From an uncultured Prevotella sp. (lineage in GTDB: Bacteria; Bacteroidota; Bacteroidia; Bacteroidales; Bacteroidaceae), in contig CALUGQ010000003.1 in NCBI GenBank assembly GCA_944320235.1, positions 107,870 through 171,869 on the forward strand: DNA of 64,000 nucleotides. The letters run 5' to 3'. The notes under the pieces are model-generated. The model was not told the origin of the DNA. It was given only the letters and a program-made list of their open reading frames with translations, and ran no database searches. Every line of letters starts with the position of its first letter. Within the stretch, counting starts at the first letter, position 1. Below are positions 7,435 through 16,504 of the stretch, piece after piece. Both the position numbers and the translations under genes were made by a program.

Positions 7435-9306
7435 TCAGCGCCCCATGAGCACCAGCATCACGTTGATGTCGCTCGGCGACACGCCCGGTATGCGGCTTGC
7501 CTGCGCCAGTGTCTCGGGGTCGATGGCGGCGAGCTTCTGCCGCGCCTCGGTGGAGAGCTGCTGCATCTCGGCGTAGTTGAAACGGCCTTTTATCTTTATG
7601 TCCTCAAGGCGGTGCATTTTCTCGGCCACCATCCGTTCGCGCTCGATGTATCCTTTGTATTTTATGCGAATCTCGGCGGCTTCGGCTATTTCTTCCTTGC
7701 GGTCAGGCAGGCTCTCGATGCACGCTTTCAGCTGAGGCACGATGCCGGCCAGTGACTCCATGCTGAGCTGTGGCCGCGCCAGAAGGTCGACGAGCTTGCA
7801 TCCCTCGCGCAGCGGCGTGGTGCCTGTGCTCACGAGGAAAGAGTTTATTTCCTGCGGTTTTACGTGCGTGGACTTGCATAAATCCACGATTCCTTCGACG
7901 GCCCGTTTCTTCTCCATCCAGCGGTCATAACGCTCGCGAGTGGCCAGTCCGAGGGCGTATGCCCGTTCGGTAAGCCTTGCGTCGGCGTCGTCCTGCCGCA
8001 GCAGTATGCGGTATTCGGCCCTTGAGGTGAACATGCGGTAAGGTTCGTCGACGCCCTTTGTGACGAGGTCATCGATGAGCACGCCGATGTAGCTCTCGTC
8101 GCGGCGCATGGTGAACGGCTTGCCCCCGGCGCACTTCAGCGCGGCGTTGACGCCTGCCACGAGCCCCTGGCCTGCAGCCTCCTCGTAGCCCGTGGTGCCG
8201 TTCACCTGCCCGGCGAGGAACAGTCCGCTGACAATCTTCGATTCCAGCGTGTGCTTGAGCTGCGTGGGGTCGAAGAAGTCGTACTCTATGGCGTAGCCCG
8301 GGCGGTACACTTTCGCGTCGCGCAGGGCCGGAATCTTGCGCAGTGCGTTTATTTGCGCGTCCATGGGCAGCGAGGATGAGAAGCCGTTGAGGTACATCTC
8401 GTTGGTGTCGGTGCCTTCCGGCTCGAGGAAGAGCGGGTGCTGCCCCTTGTCGGGGAATGTCACGAGCTTTGTCTCTATCGACGGGCAGTAGCGTGGCCCT
8501 ATGCTCTGTATCTGGCCGTTGTAGAGCGGCGAGTCGGGCAGAGCCTGGCGCAGCGTGGCGTGCACCTCGGGGTTGGTGTAGCAGGTCCAGCAGGGCAGCT
8601 GGGGCAGGGGGCGTGCGGTGTCCATGAAGCTGAAGCGGTGGAAGTCGGCCTCGCCCTCCTGCACCTCCATGTCCTCGAAGTGCACCGAGCGGCGGTCTAT
8701 GCGCACCGGCGTGCCTGTCTTCATCCTGGCGGCGCGTATGCCGTGGCGCGTGATGCTCTCGGTAAGCCCGTGCGATGCGGGCTCGGCGATGCGCCCTCCC
8801 TCCACCTTGTGGCGGCCGATGTGCATCAGCCCGCCGAGGAACGTGCCCGCCGTGATTACCACGCAGCCCGCCCTCAGCTCCGCTCCCCAGAGCGTCTTCA
8901 CGCCCCGGGCGCGGCCACCATCGACGGTGAGCTCCGTGGCCTGGTCTTGCCAGATGTCGAGCAGCGGCGTCTCGTCGAGCGCCTTGCGCCACCGCCAGAT
9001 GAACTTGCCGCGGTCGCACTGCGCCCTGGGGCTCCACACTGCGGGCCCCTTGCTGCGGTTGAGCATGCGGAACTGTATGGCCGTGGCGTCGGTGACGATG
9101 CCCATCTGCCCCCCGAGTGCGTCGACCTCGCGCACTATCTGGCCCTTGGCTATGCCGCCCACGGCGGGGTTGCAGCTCATCTGGGCAATCTTGTTCATGT
9201 CCATGGTGACGAGGCAGGTCCTCGCCCCCATGCGCGCCGAGGCTGCGGCGGCCTCGCACCCGGCGTGGCCGCCACCTATAACAAGTACGTCGTAGTTAAG
9301 TGTCAT
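7435..9306 (-). CDS. mnmG: tRNA uridine-5-carboxymethylaminomethyl modification enzyme
   Basis: A 623-residue FAD enzyme (GidA) that works with MnmE on the wobble uridine of several tRNAs. The dinucleotide-binding motif [10 protein letters not shown] is near the N-terminus, followed by the signature [23 protein letters not shown]-type block and later [10 protein letters not shown]. The start at 9306 ([13 protein letters not shown]) gives the family length; a longer frame to 9429 adds an unrelated basic stretch and would overlap the likely promoter. mnmG is often near oriC in bacteria, consistent with the adjacent parS-like sites. Confidence 0.96.
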   Translation of the reverse strand: MTLNYDVLVIGGGHAGCEAAAASARMGARTCLVTMDMNKIAQMSCNPAVGGIAKGQIVREVDALGGQMGIVTDATAIQFRMLNRSKGPAVWSPRAQCDRGKFIWRWRKALDETPLLDIWQDQATELTVDGGRARGVKTLWGAELRAGCVVITAGTFLGGLMHIGRHKVEGGRIAEPASHGLTESITRHGIRAARMKTGTPVRIDRRSVHFEDMEVQEGEADFHRFSFMDTARPLPQLPCWTCYTNPEVHATLRQALPDSPLYNGQIQSIGPRYCPSIETKLVTFPDKGQHPLFLEPEGTDTNEMYLNGFSSSLPMDAQINALRKIPALRDAKVYRPGYAIEYDFFDPTQLKHTLESKIVSGLFLAGQVNGTTGYEEAAGQGLVAGVNAALKCAGGKPFTMRRDESYIGVLIDDLVTKGVDEPYRMFTSRAEYRILLRQDDADARLTERAYALGLATRERYDRWMEKKRAVEGIVDLCKSTHVKPQEINSFLVSTGTTPLREGCKLVDLLARPQLSMESLAGIVPQLKACIESLPDRKEEIAEAAEIRIKYKGYIERERMVAEKMHRLEDIKIKGRFNYAEMQQLSTEARQKLAAIDPETLAQASRIPGVSPSDINVMLVLMGR

Positions 9307-9377
9307 TGTCTGTATAAGCTCCTTTTTGCCGGTTGGGGCGTGGCATGCCCAACGCGGGCGCTTTGCAAAGCATGGCG

Positions 9378-9385
9378 CAAAATTA
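9378..9385 (-). promoter_or_regulatory. -7 box of mnmG
   Basis: On the minus strand this reads TAATTTTG, a match to TAnnTTTG, about 72 bases upstream of the mnmG start. The -33 element is not obvious. Confidence 0.5.
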
Positions 9386-9416
9386 AGAATAAAAATTGAT
9401 TTTTGCCTTGAAATGC

Positions 9417-9447
9417 TTTGATTAATCATTAATTTATAGTAATTTTG
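9417..9447 (+). promoter_or_regulatory. Promoter of the sdhCAB operon
   Basis: TTTG (9417-9420), a 19-base spacer and TAATTTTG (9440-9447) form an ideal Bacteroidota promoter. The predicted leader is about 135 bases, begins with a small hairpin (AACAG...CTGTT) and ends in an AT-rich stretch before sdhC. Confidence 0.75.
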
Positions 9448-9587
9448 CGCACAGAACAGTATGCTGTTTTACCTATTATCAAGTAGCCATGCTCATGGCC
9501 GAAGCCGTGTGGGGCAGCTTGCGTGCGCCCTTGCGGGATGCCGGCAAATTCATTTCAAAACATTAAATAATTTAATTTCAATCATTT

Positions 9588-10268
9588 ATGTGGTTAATCA
9601 ATTCATCTATCGGTAGAAAGGTGGTGATGTCGGTGACCGGCGTCGCGCTCATTCTATTCCTGACATTCCACATGTCAATGAACATCGTGGCCCTCTTCTC
9701 AGCGGAAGGCTACAACATGGTCTGTGAGTTCCTGGGCGCCAACTGGTACGCCCTTGTGGCCACGCTCGCCCTGGCGGCCCTGGCAGTGATCCACATCGTC
9801 TACGCTTTCCTGCTGACGATGCAGAACCGCCAGGCCCGCGGCACCGAGCGCTACGCCGTGACGGCCCGCCCGGCCAAGGTCGAGTGGGCTTCGCAGAACA
9901 TGCTCGTGCTGGGCATCATCGTGCTGCTCGGCCTTCTGCTCCACCTGTTCAACTTCTGGTACAACATGATGTTCGCCGAGCTTACGGGCATCGCCGTTGC
10001 CCACGACCCGGCCGACGGCTTCGCCTACATCGTCGACACGTTCGCCAACCCGCTCTATGTCGTGCTCTACATCGTGTGGCTCGCGGCCATCTGGTTCCAC
10101 CTCTCGCACGGTTTCTGGAGCGCGATGCAGACCTTCGGGTGGAACGGCAAGGTTTGGTTCTGCCGCTGGAAGATCATCGGCCTCGTCTATACCACGCTGC
10201 TCATGCTGGGCTTCCTCGTGGTAGTGCTCGCCTTCGCGCTTGGCGTGGCCCCGAGCCTGTGTTGTTAA
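9588..10268 (+). CDS. sdhC: Succinate dehydrogenase / fumarate reductase cytochrome b subunit
   Basis: A 226-residue integral membrane protein with about five hydrophobic helices (for example VALILFLTFHMSMNIVALF, ALVATLALAALAVIHIVYAF and the C-terminal LLMLGFLVVVLAFALGV). Several helix histidines are placed to ligate haem. This is the single large cytochrome b of type B SdhCAB/FrdCAB complexes, anchoring the catalytic subunits and exchanging electrons with menaquinone. It starts the operon; the flavoprotein gene follows after 39 bases of short AATTCATAATTC-type repeats. The direction in vivo (fumarate reduction is likely in an anaerobe) is inferred. Confidence 0.93.
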   Translation: MWLINSSIGRKVVMSVTGVALILFLTFHMSMNIVALFSAEGYNMVCEFLGANWYALVATLALAALAVIHIVYAFLLTMQNRQARGTERYAVTARPAKVEWASQNMLVLGIIVLLGLLLHLFNFWYNMMFAELTGIAVAHDPADGFAYIVDTFANPLYVVLYIVWLAAIWFHLSHGFWSAMQTFGWNGKVWFCRWKIIGLVYTTLLMLGFLVVVLAFALGVAPSLCC

Positions 10269-10307
10269 TTCATAATTCAAATACATAATTCATAATTCTT
10301 TCAGATT

Positions 10308-12290
<1,983 letters not shown>

Positions 12291-12295
12291 CAGAT

Positions 12296-13048
12296 ATGGC
12301 AAACATTTCATTCACACTGAGATTCTGGCGCCAGAACGGCCCCAAGGCCGAGGGTCACTTCGACACACGCGAGATGAAGGACATACCCGACGACACCTCC
12401 TTCCTCGAAATGCTCGACATACTCAACGAGCAGCTCATCGAGGAGGGCAAGGAGCCGTTCGTCTTCGACCATGACTGCCGCGAGGGCATCTGCGGCATGT
12501 GCTCGCTCTACATCAACGGCCACCCCCACGGCCCCAACACCGGCGCCACCACCTGCCAGCTCTACATGCGCAAGTTCCACGACGGCGACGTCATCACCGT
12601 CGAGCCGTGGCGCTCGGCCGCGTTCCCCGTCATCAAGGACTGCATGGTAGACCGCTCCGCTTTCGACAAGATAATACAGGCCGGAGGCTACGTCACCGTG
12701 CGCACCGGCCAGCCGCAGGACGCCAACGCCATCCTCATACCCAAGGAGGCCGCCGACGAGGCCATGGACTGCGCCACCTGCATAGGCTGCGGCGCCTGCG
12801 TGGCCGCCTGCAAGAACGGCTCCGCCATGCTCTTCGTCAGCTCAAAGGTGAGCCAGCTCGCGCTGCTGCCCCAGGGCCGCCCCGAGGCCTCCAAGCGCGT
12901 AAAGGCCATGATAATGAAGATGGAAGAGCTGGGCTTCGGCAACTGCACCAACACCCGCGCCTGCGAGGCCGAGTGCCCCAAGAACGAGTCGATAGCCAAC
13001 ATCGCCCGCCTGAACCGCGAGTTCATCAAGGCCAAGCTGGCCGACTGA
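12296..13048 (+). CDS. sdhB: Succinate dehydrogenase / fumarate reductase iron-sulfur subunit
   Basis: A 250-residue electron-transfer subunit. Cysteines for the [2Fe-2S] cluster are in [13 protein letters not shown] plus a later CQLY. The [4Fe-4S]/[3Fe-4S] ligands are in [20 protein letters not shown] and in the [15 protein letters not shown] segment. It passes electrons between the FAD subunit and the cytochrome b subunit. It is the last gene of the sdhCAB operon, with a terminator 27 bases downstream. Confidence 0.96.
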   Translation: MANISFTLRFWRQNGPKAEGHFDTREMKDIPDDTSFLEMLDILNEQLIEEGKEPFVFDHDCREGICGMCSLYINGHPHGPNTGATTCQLYMRKFHDGDVITVEPWRSAAFPVIKDCMVDRSAFDKIIQAGGYVTVRTGQPQDANAILIPKEAADEAMDCATCIGCGACVAACKNGSAMLFVSSKVSQLALLPQGRPEASKRVKAMIMKMEELGFGNCTNTRACEAECPKNESIANIARLNREFIKAKLAD

Positions 13049-13074
13049 GGCCGTCCGCCAAGACAGACACAACC

Positions 13075-13110
13075 AAGCCCCGGGCCGCAGCGAGCGGCGC
13101 CGGGGCTTTT
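13075..13110 (+). terminator. Terminator of the sdhCAB operon
   Basis: A 9-bp stem (AAGCCCCGG / CCGGGGCTT) enclosing a GC-rich loop is followed by TTTT and a further T-rich patch. Confidence 0.75.
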
Positions 13111-13161
13111 CCGTTTTACGCCAGCAGCCCGGCGGCCCGCAGCAGCCGCCTTCAGGCCACG

Positions 13162-13270
13162 GCTGCAACGCGCTGGCGCACAGAGGGTTGCAGGACGGGC
13201 CGCTTTGCCCTGCCGGACGGCCCGTTCCGCAGGGCAAGGCAGGCCGTTCGGCAAGGCAAAACGGGTGCCT
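13162..13270. repeat. 22-bp-unit GC repeat, copy 2 (three units)
   Basis: Three consecutive 22-base units at 13197-13218, 13219-13240 and 13241-13262 each begin (A/G)GSCCG and are followed by GGGTGCC. The left flank carries the associated GCAACGCGCTGGC module (from 13164). Confidence 0.7.
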
Positions 13271-13372
13271 TGGGAGAGCCGGGAGATTTTTTTTTGCAGG
13301 ACCGGGAGAGCTGGGAGAACAGAGCCAGCCACGGTGCACAGTTCTCCCATCCCTCCCAAAAGATTTCCCGCC
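13267..13372. repeat. GGGAG ... CTCCC inverted array upstream of hsp20
   Basis: GGGAGAGCCGGGAG and GGGAGAGCTGGGAGAAC on the left face GTTCTCCCATCCCTCCC on the right, able to fold into a long imperfect hairpin. With copy 2 of the GC repeat it fills most of the 13049-13571 gap. Confidence 0.6.
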
Positions 13373-13557
13373 CCCTTGCCGGCTGCAACATTGTCAGCAA
13401 AGATTAAAATAATTAATGATTGCTGACCGTTTGTCACCTTGGCGCAGGCCCCAGGCCGCCGTTTGCCGGCAGGCACGCAAGTTGCATATCCATGGGTGAA
13501 GCCCCGGGCGGAAGCCGGGGGCGACAAAGACAAAATACAGGACATAAAAAAAAGATT

Positions 13558-13563
13558 AGGAGG
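13558..13563 (+). promoter_or_regulatory. Strong Shine-Dalgarno (AGGAGG) of hsp20
   Basis: AGGAGG stands 8 bases before the ATG at 13572. Most genes in this window lack such a site, so it is unusual and supports 13572 rather than the upstream TTG as the start. Confidence 0.7.
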
Positions 13564-13571
13564 ATTTGACT

Positions 13572-13997
13572 ATGTTACCAGTATTGAACAGAGATTCTTG
13601 GATTCCCAGCGTATTCGCTGATTTCTTCGACACCGACTTCATGCCGCGCACCCGCGCCACCGCGCCTGCCATCAACGTGAAGGAGACCGACAAGGCTTAC
13701 ACCGTGGAGCTTGCGGCCCCGGGCCTCAAGAAAGACGACTTCGAGGTGAACGTGGACGCCGACGGCAACCTGCACATAAAGATGGAGAGCAAGGCCGAGC
13801 ACAAGGACGAGGACAAGAAGGAGCACTACCTGCGCCGCGAGTTCGCCTACAGCAAGTACGAGCAGACGCTCCTGCTGCCCGACGACGTGAAGAAGGACAG
13901 CATATCGGCCCGCGTTGACAACGGCGTGCTCACCGTCGACCTGCCCAAGGCCGAGCAGGCCGCAAAGCCCGCAGGGCGCAAGATAGAAATCGGATGA
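13572..13997 (+). CDS. Hsp20 / alpha-crystallin small heat-shock protein
   Basis: A 141-residue small heat-shock protein that should hold unfolding proteins in a refoldable state. It has an N-terminal aromatic segment (PVLNRDSWIPSVFADFFD), an alpha-crystallin domain from about residue 30 (INVKETDKAYTVELAAPGLKK) with the conserved beta9 motif (ARVDNGVLTVDLPK), and a short tail with the IxI-type motif (KIEIG). The ATG at 13572 is preceded by AGGAGG. The gene stands alone with its own terminator. Confidence 0.94.
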   Translation: MLPVLNRDSWIPSVFADFFDTDFMPRTRATAPAINVKETDKAYTVELAAPGLKKDDFEVNVDADGNLHIKMESKAEHKDEDKKEHYLRREFAYSKYEQTLLLPDDVKKDSISARVDNGVLTVDLPKAEQAAKPAGRKIEIG

Positions 13998-14000
13998 CTT

Positions 14001-14037
14001 TTAAAGGTAAAAAGGTAAAAAAGTAAAAAGGTAAAAA
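14001..14037. repeat. AAAGGTAAAAAAG array after hsp20
   Basis: About four copies of a 7-9 base A-rich unit (AAAGGTA / AAAAGTA) begin right after the stop codon and run into the terminator stem. The same composition recurs at 16001-16038, also directly after a stop codon. Confidence 0.6.
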
Positions 14038-14078
14038 GGGCTGCGCGATGGCTTTGGGGCTTCGCGCAGCCCTTTTTT
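14033..14078 (+). terminator. Terminator of hsp20
   Basis: A 16-bp perfect stem (AAAAAGGGCTGCGCGA against its complement ending in TTTTT), a 13-base loop and a T run. Confidence 0.85.
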
Positions 14079-14182
14079 GTTGTCGGTGATGCCGGGGGCA
14101 GGGGGTATGTGTGTGGGCTTTGGCCGATAGAAGCCCTTTGGCTAATAGAAATTTTTGGCCGGTTGGAGTGCCTTGGCTAATG

Positions 14183-14375
14183 TCCTCTAACTCCTTCTAA
14201 CTCCCTTTAACTCCTTCTAACTCCTTGTCCAGCTCCCTCTGACTCCTTGTCCAGCTCCTTGAGTGATAGCCCTGCGATAGAAACTTTGTCCGGTTTAAGC
14301 CCTTTGGCTAATGTCCTCTAACTCCTTCTAACTCCCTTTAACTCCATCTAACTCCTTGTCAGACTCCCCCTGACT
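14183..14375. repeat. CTAACTCC-type tandem array
   Basis: Runs of a 10-base unit (CTAACTCCTT, CTAACTCCCT, TTAACTCCTT) occur twice, each preceded by GGCTAATGTCCT and an upstream AGCCCTTTGGCTAAT block, so the whole segment looks like a duplicated array. A third variant uses GACTCC and CAGCTCC. It sits between the hsp20 terminator and the promoter of the AICAR transformylase gene; no coding frame is seen. Confidence 0.7.
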
Positions 14376-14399
14376 CCTCCCTGCGGATGTACAAAATAT

Positions 14400-14430
14400 T
14401 TTGCCGTCTCGCGCAAAATTGCTAAATTTG
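14400..14430 (+). promoter_or_regulatory. Promoter of the AICAR transformylase gene
   Basis: TTTG (14400-14403), a 19-base spacer and TAAATTTG (14423-14430), a full-consensus Bacteroidota promoter, 31 bases before the start codon. Confidence 0.75.
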
Positions 14431-14461
14431 CAGCCAGAACAAGAATAAAAACCCACAGAGC

Positions 14462-15637
14462 ATGAAAGAACTACAATTGAAGTACGGATGCAATCCGAAC
14501 CAGAAGCCATCGCGCATTTACATGGAAGAGGGCGAGCTGCCCATCGAGGTGCTCAACGGCCGCCCCGGCTACATCAACTTCCTCGACGCGCTCAACAGCT
14601 GGCAGCTCGTCAAGGAGCTCAAGGAGGCCACCGGCCTCGCCTCGGCAGCCTCGTTCAAGCACGTGTCGCCCGCCGGGGCCGCCGTGGGCCTGCCCCTCGA
14701 CGACACCCTGCGCCACATCTACTTCACCGGCCCCGGCGAGCTCTCGCCCATAGCCGCAGCCTACGCCCGCGCCCGCGGCGCCGACCGCATGAGCTCCTAC
14801 GGCGACTTCGTGGCCCTTAGCGACGAGTGCGACGAGGCCACGGCCATGCTGCTCAAGAGCGAGGTGAGCGACGGCGTGATAGCCCCCGCCTACACCCCGG
14901 CCGCGCTCGACATACTCCGCCAGAAGCGCAAAGGCACGTACAACGTCATACAGATAGACCCCGCATACCGCCCCGCCCCCGTGGAGCGCAAGCAGGTGTT
15001 CGGCGTCACCTTCGAGCAGGGCCGCAACGAGGTGCGCCTCGACGACCCGGCCCTCTTCGCCAACGTGCCCACCAGGAACAAGGAGTTCACCCCCGAGGCG
15101 CGCCGCGACCTCATCATAGCCCTCATCACCCTCAAGTACACCCAGAGCAACTCCGTCTGCTACGTAAAGGACGGCCAGGCCATAGGCATCGGCGCAGGCC
15201 AGCAGAGCCGCATACACTGCACCCGCCTGGCAGGCAACAAGGCCGACACGTGGTGGCTGCGCCAGCACCCGAGGGTGATGGCGCTGCCGTTCGTCGACGG
15301 CATACGCCGCGCCGACCGCGACAACACCATCGACGTGTACATCAGCGACGACCACGACGACGTGCTGCGCGACGGCACCTGGCAGCTCTTCTTCAAGGAG
15401 AAGCCCGAGCCGCTCACCCGCGAGGAGAAGCGCGAGTGGATAAGCCGCCTCAAGGGCGTGGCCCTGGGCAGCGACGCCTTCTTCCCCTTCGGCGACAACA
15501 TAGAGCGCGCCCACAAGAGCGGCGTGGAGTACATAGCCCAGGCAGGAGGCTCCGTGCGCGACGACAACGTCATCGAGACCTGCGACAAGTACGGCATCGC
15601 CATGGCCTTCACCGGCGTGCGCCTCTTCCACCACTGA
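14462..15637 (+). CDS. Stand-alone AICAR transformylase (PurH C-domain homologue)
   Basis: A 391-residue protein homologous to the C-terminal phosphoribosylaminoimidazolecarboxamide formyltransferase domain of PurH, without the N-terminal IMP cyclohydrolase domain. It begins KELQLKYGCNPNQKPSRIYM. ASFKHVSPAGAAVG carries the catalytic Lys-His pair, and IGIGAGQQSRIHCTRLAG and the GSDAFFPFGDNIERA segment are other PurH C-domain blocks. It should transfer the formyl group of 10-formyl-THF to AICAR in late purine synthesis. Bacteroidota usually also have a full-length PurH elsewhere, so its separate role is uncertain. Confidence 0.88.
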   Translation: MKELQLKYGCNPNQKPSRIYMEEGELPIEVLNGRPGYINFLDALNSWQLVKELKEATGLASAASFKHVSPAGAAVGLPLDDTLRHIYFTGPGELSPIAAAYARARGADRMSSYGDFVALSDECDEATAMLLKSEVSDGVIAPAYTPAALDILRQKRKGTYNVIQIDPAYRPAPVERKQVFGVTFEQGRNEVRLDDPALFANVPTRNKEFTPEARRDLIIALITLKYTQSNSVCYVKDGQAIGIGAGQQSRIHCTRLAGNKADTWWLRQHPRVMALPFVDGIRRADRDNTIDVYISDDHDDVLRDGTWQLFFKEKPEPLTREEKREWISRLKGVALGSDAFFPFGDNIERAHKSGVEYIAQAGGSVRDDNVIETCDKYGIAMAFTGVRLFHH

Positions 15638-15806
15638 TGAGTTACGAATTACGAATTACGAGTTACGAGTTGTCGCGCAAGCGCGATTGGGAATTGCGAG
15701 TTTAAAATTGGCTGGCAGGCTGTGGAGCCGCTCAATTCCCAACTCGCAATTCCCAATCGCGCTTGCGCGACAACTCGTAACTCGCAATTCAAAACTCAAA
15801 ATTCTT
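15638..15806. repeat. AT-rich palindromic repeat, copy 1, with 43-bp perfect inverted repeat
   Basis: Arms at 15660-15702 and 15741-15783 are perfect inverted copies (43 bp) around a 38-base centre; pairing continues outward with few mismatches. The arm contains the family core GTTGTCGCGCAAGCGCGATT. AATTACGAATTACG repeats precede it. It occupies the whole spacer between the AICAR transformylase and the small basic protein. Confidence 0.8.
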
Positions 15807-15809
15807 TTT

Positions 15810-15998
15810 ATGGACATCGACGAGATAATATCAGGCGGCGGCCTCGTGTTCCCAAAGGCCCCGAGGCAAGGCTCCGACAGCGGCAAGGTGAAGACCAAGG
15901 CCAAGAAAAAGCAGTACGTCACCGGCGCACACGGCAGCGGCTCCGCCCGCCAGAAGGCCAAGTACCGCCAGCAACGGGCCAACCGGAAGAAACGGTGA
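15810..15998 (+). CDS. Small basic protein of unknown function (62 residues)
   Basis: A 62-residue frame starting MDIDEIISGGGLVFPKAPRQ and ending in a Lys/Arg/Gln-rich tail (SARQKAKYRQQRANRKKR). Its G/C-rich third positions match the neighbouring genes and contrast with the AT-rich repeat around it, supporting real coding. No domain is recognised; the basic tail might bind nucleic acid (inference). It is followed by an AAAGGTAAAA run and a hairpin, the same 3' arrangement as hsp20. Confidence 0.55.
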   Translation: MDIDEIISGGGLVFPKAPRQGSDSGKVKTKAKKKQYVTGAHGSGSARQKAKYRQQRANRKKR

Positions 15999-16000
15999 GC

Positions 16001-16082
16001 CTTTAAAGGTAAAAAAGTAAAAAGGTAAAAAAGTAAAATGGGCTGCGCCCGCCGACGTGGATGGATGGCGGCGGGCGCAGCC
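16001..16082. terminator. A-rich run plus 14-bp hairpin after the small protein
   Basis: An AAAGGTAAAAAAG array (16001-16038) is followed by a perfect 14-bp stem (GGCTGCGCCCGCCG at 16041-16054 against 16069-16082) without a good T run. By position it probably ends or protects the upstream transcript. Confidence 0.5.
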
Positions 16083-16129
16083 TGCTTTGTGCCGCCGCCG
16101 ACCGCAACCCCAAAACTCGCAATCCGCAA

Positions 16130-16312
16130 CCCCAAGACTCGCAATTCGCAACTCAAAAACTCTCAATTCTCAATCGCCTGCGGCGACAATTCGTAATTCG
16201 TAACTCAAAATTCGTAATTCATTTTGCGACAATTCGTAACTCAAAACTTGTAATTCGTAATTCATTTTGCGGCAATTCGTAACTCGCAACTCAAAATTCG
16301 CAATTCAAGTTT
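16130..16312. repeat. AT-rich palindromic repeat, copy 2
   Basis: Many copies of AATTCGTAATTC / AACTCGCAATTC in one orientation, with three cores (AATCGCCTGCGGCGACAATT, then GCGACAATTCG and GCGGCAATTCG). It lies directly upstream of the promoter of the first large surface protein. Confidence 0.7.
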
Positions 16313-16341
16313 CGCCCTTTCCCGTTTTTTTCTTAACTTTG
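16310..16341 (+). promoter_or_regulatory. Promoter of surface protein 1
   Basis: TTTC (16310-16313, one mismatch to TTTG), a 20-base spacer and TAACTTTG (16334-16341). The leader is about 160 bases. Confidence 0.55.
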
Positions 16342-16504
16342 TAGCGTAAATGTGCCTGTGCCTGGGAGCACGGGGCGCAGCCGTGCCGCGACCCGCAGGC
16401 GTGCGGAGCCGTGGCCATGGGCATCGTTGTGCGCGCAGGAGTGCCGGTGCCGCTTGCGCAGAAATCCTTTTTATTCATTCATAACAACTAAAACTAAAGG
16501 CAAA

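Noticed and set aside
9307-9587. Possible replication origin between mnmG and sdhC
   Set aside because: The segment is AT-rich with parS sites 2 kb away, but I see no cluster of DnaA boxes (TTATCCACA-like) and the spacer is explained by two divergent promoters.
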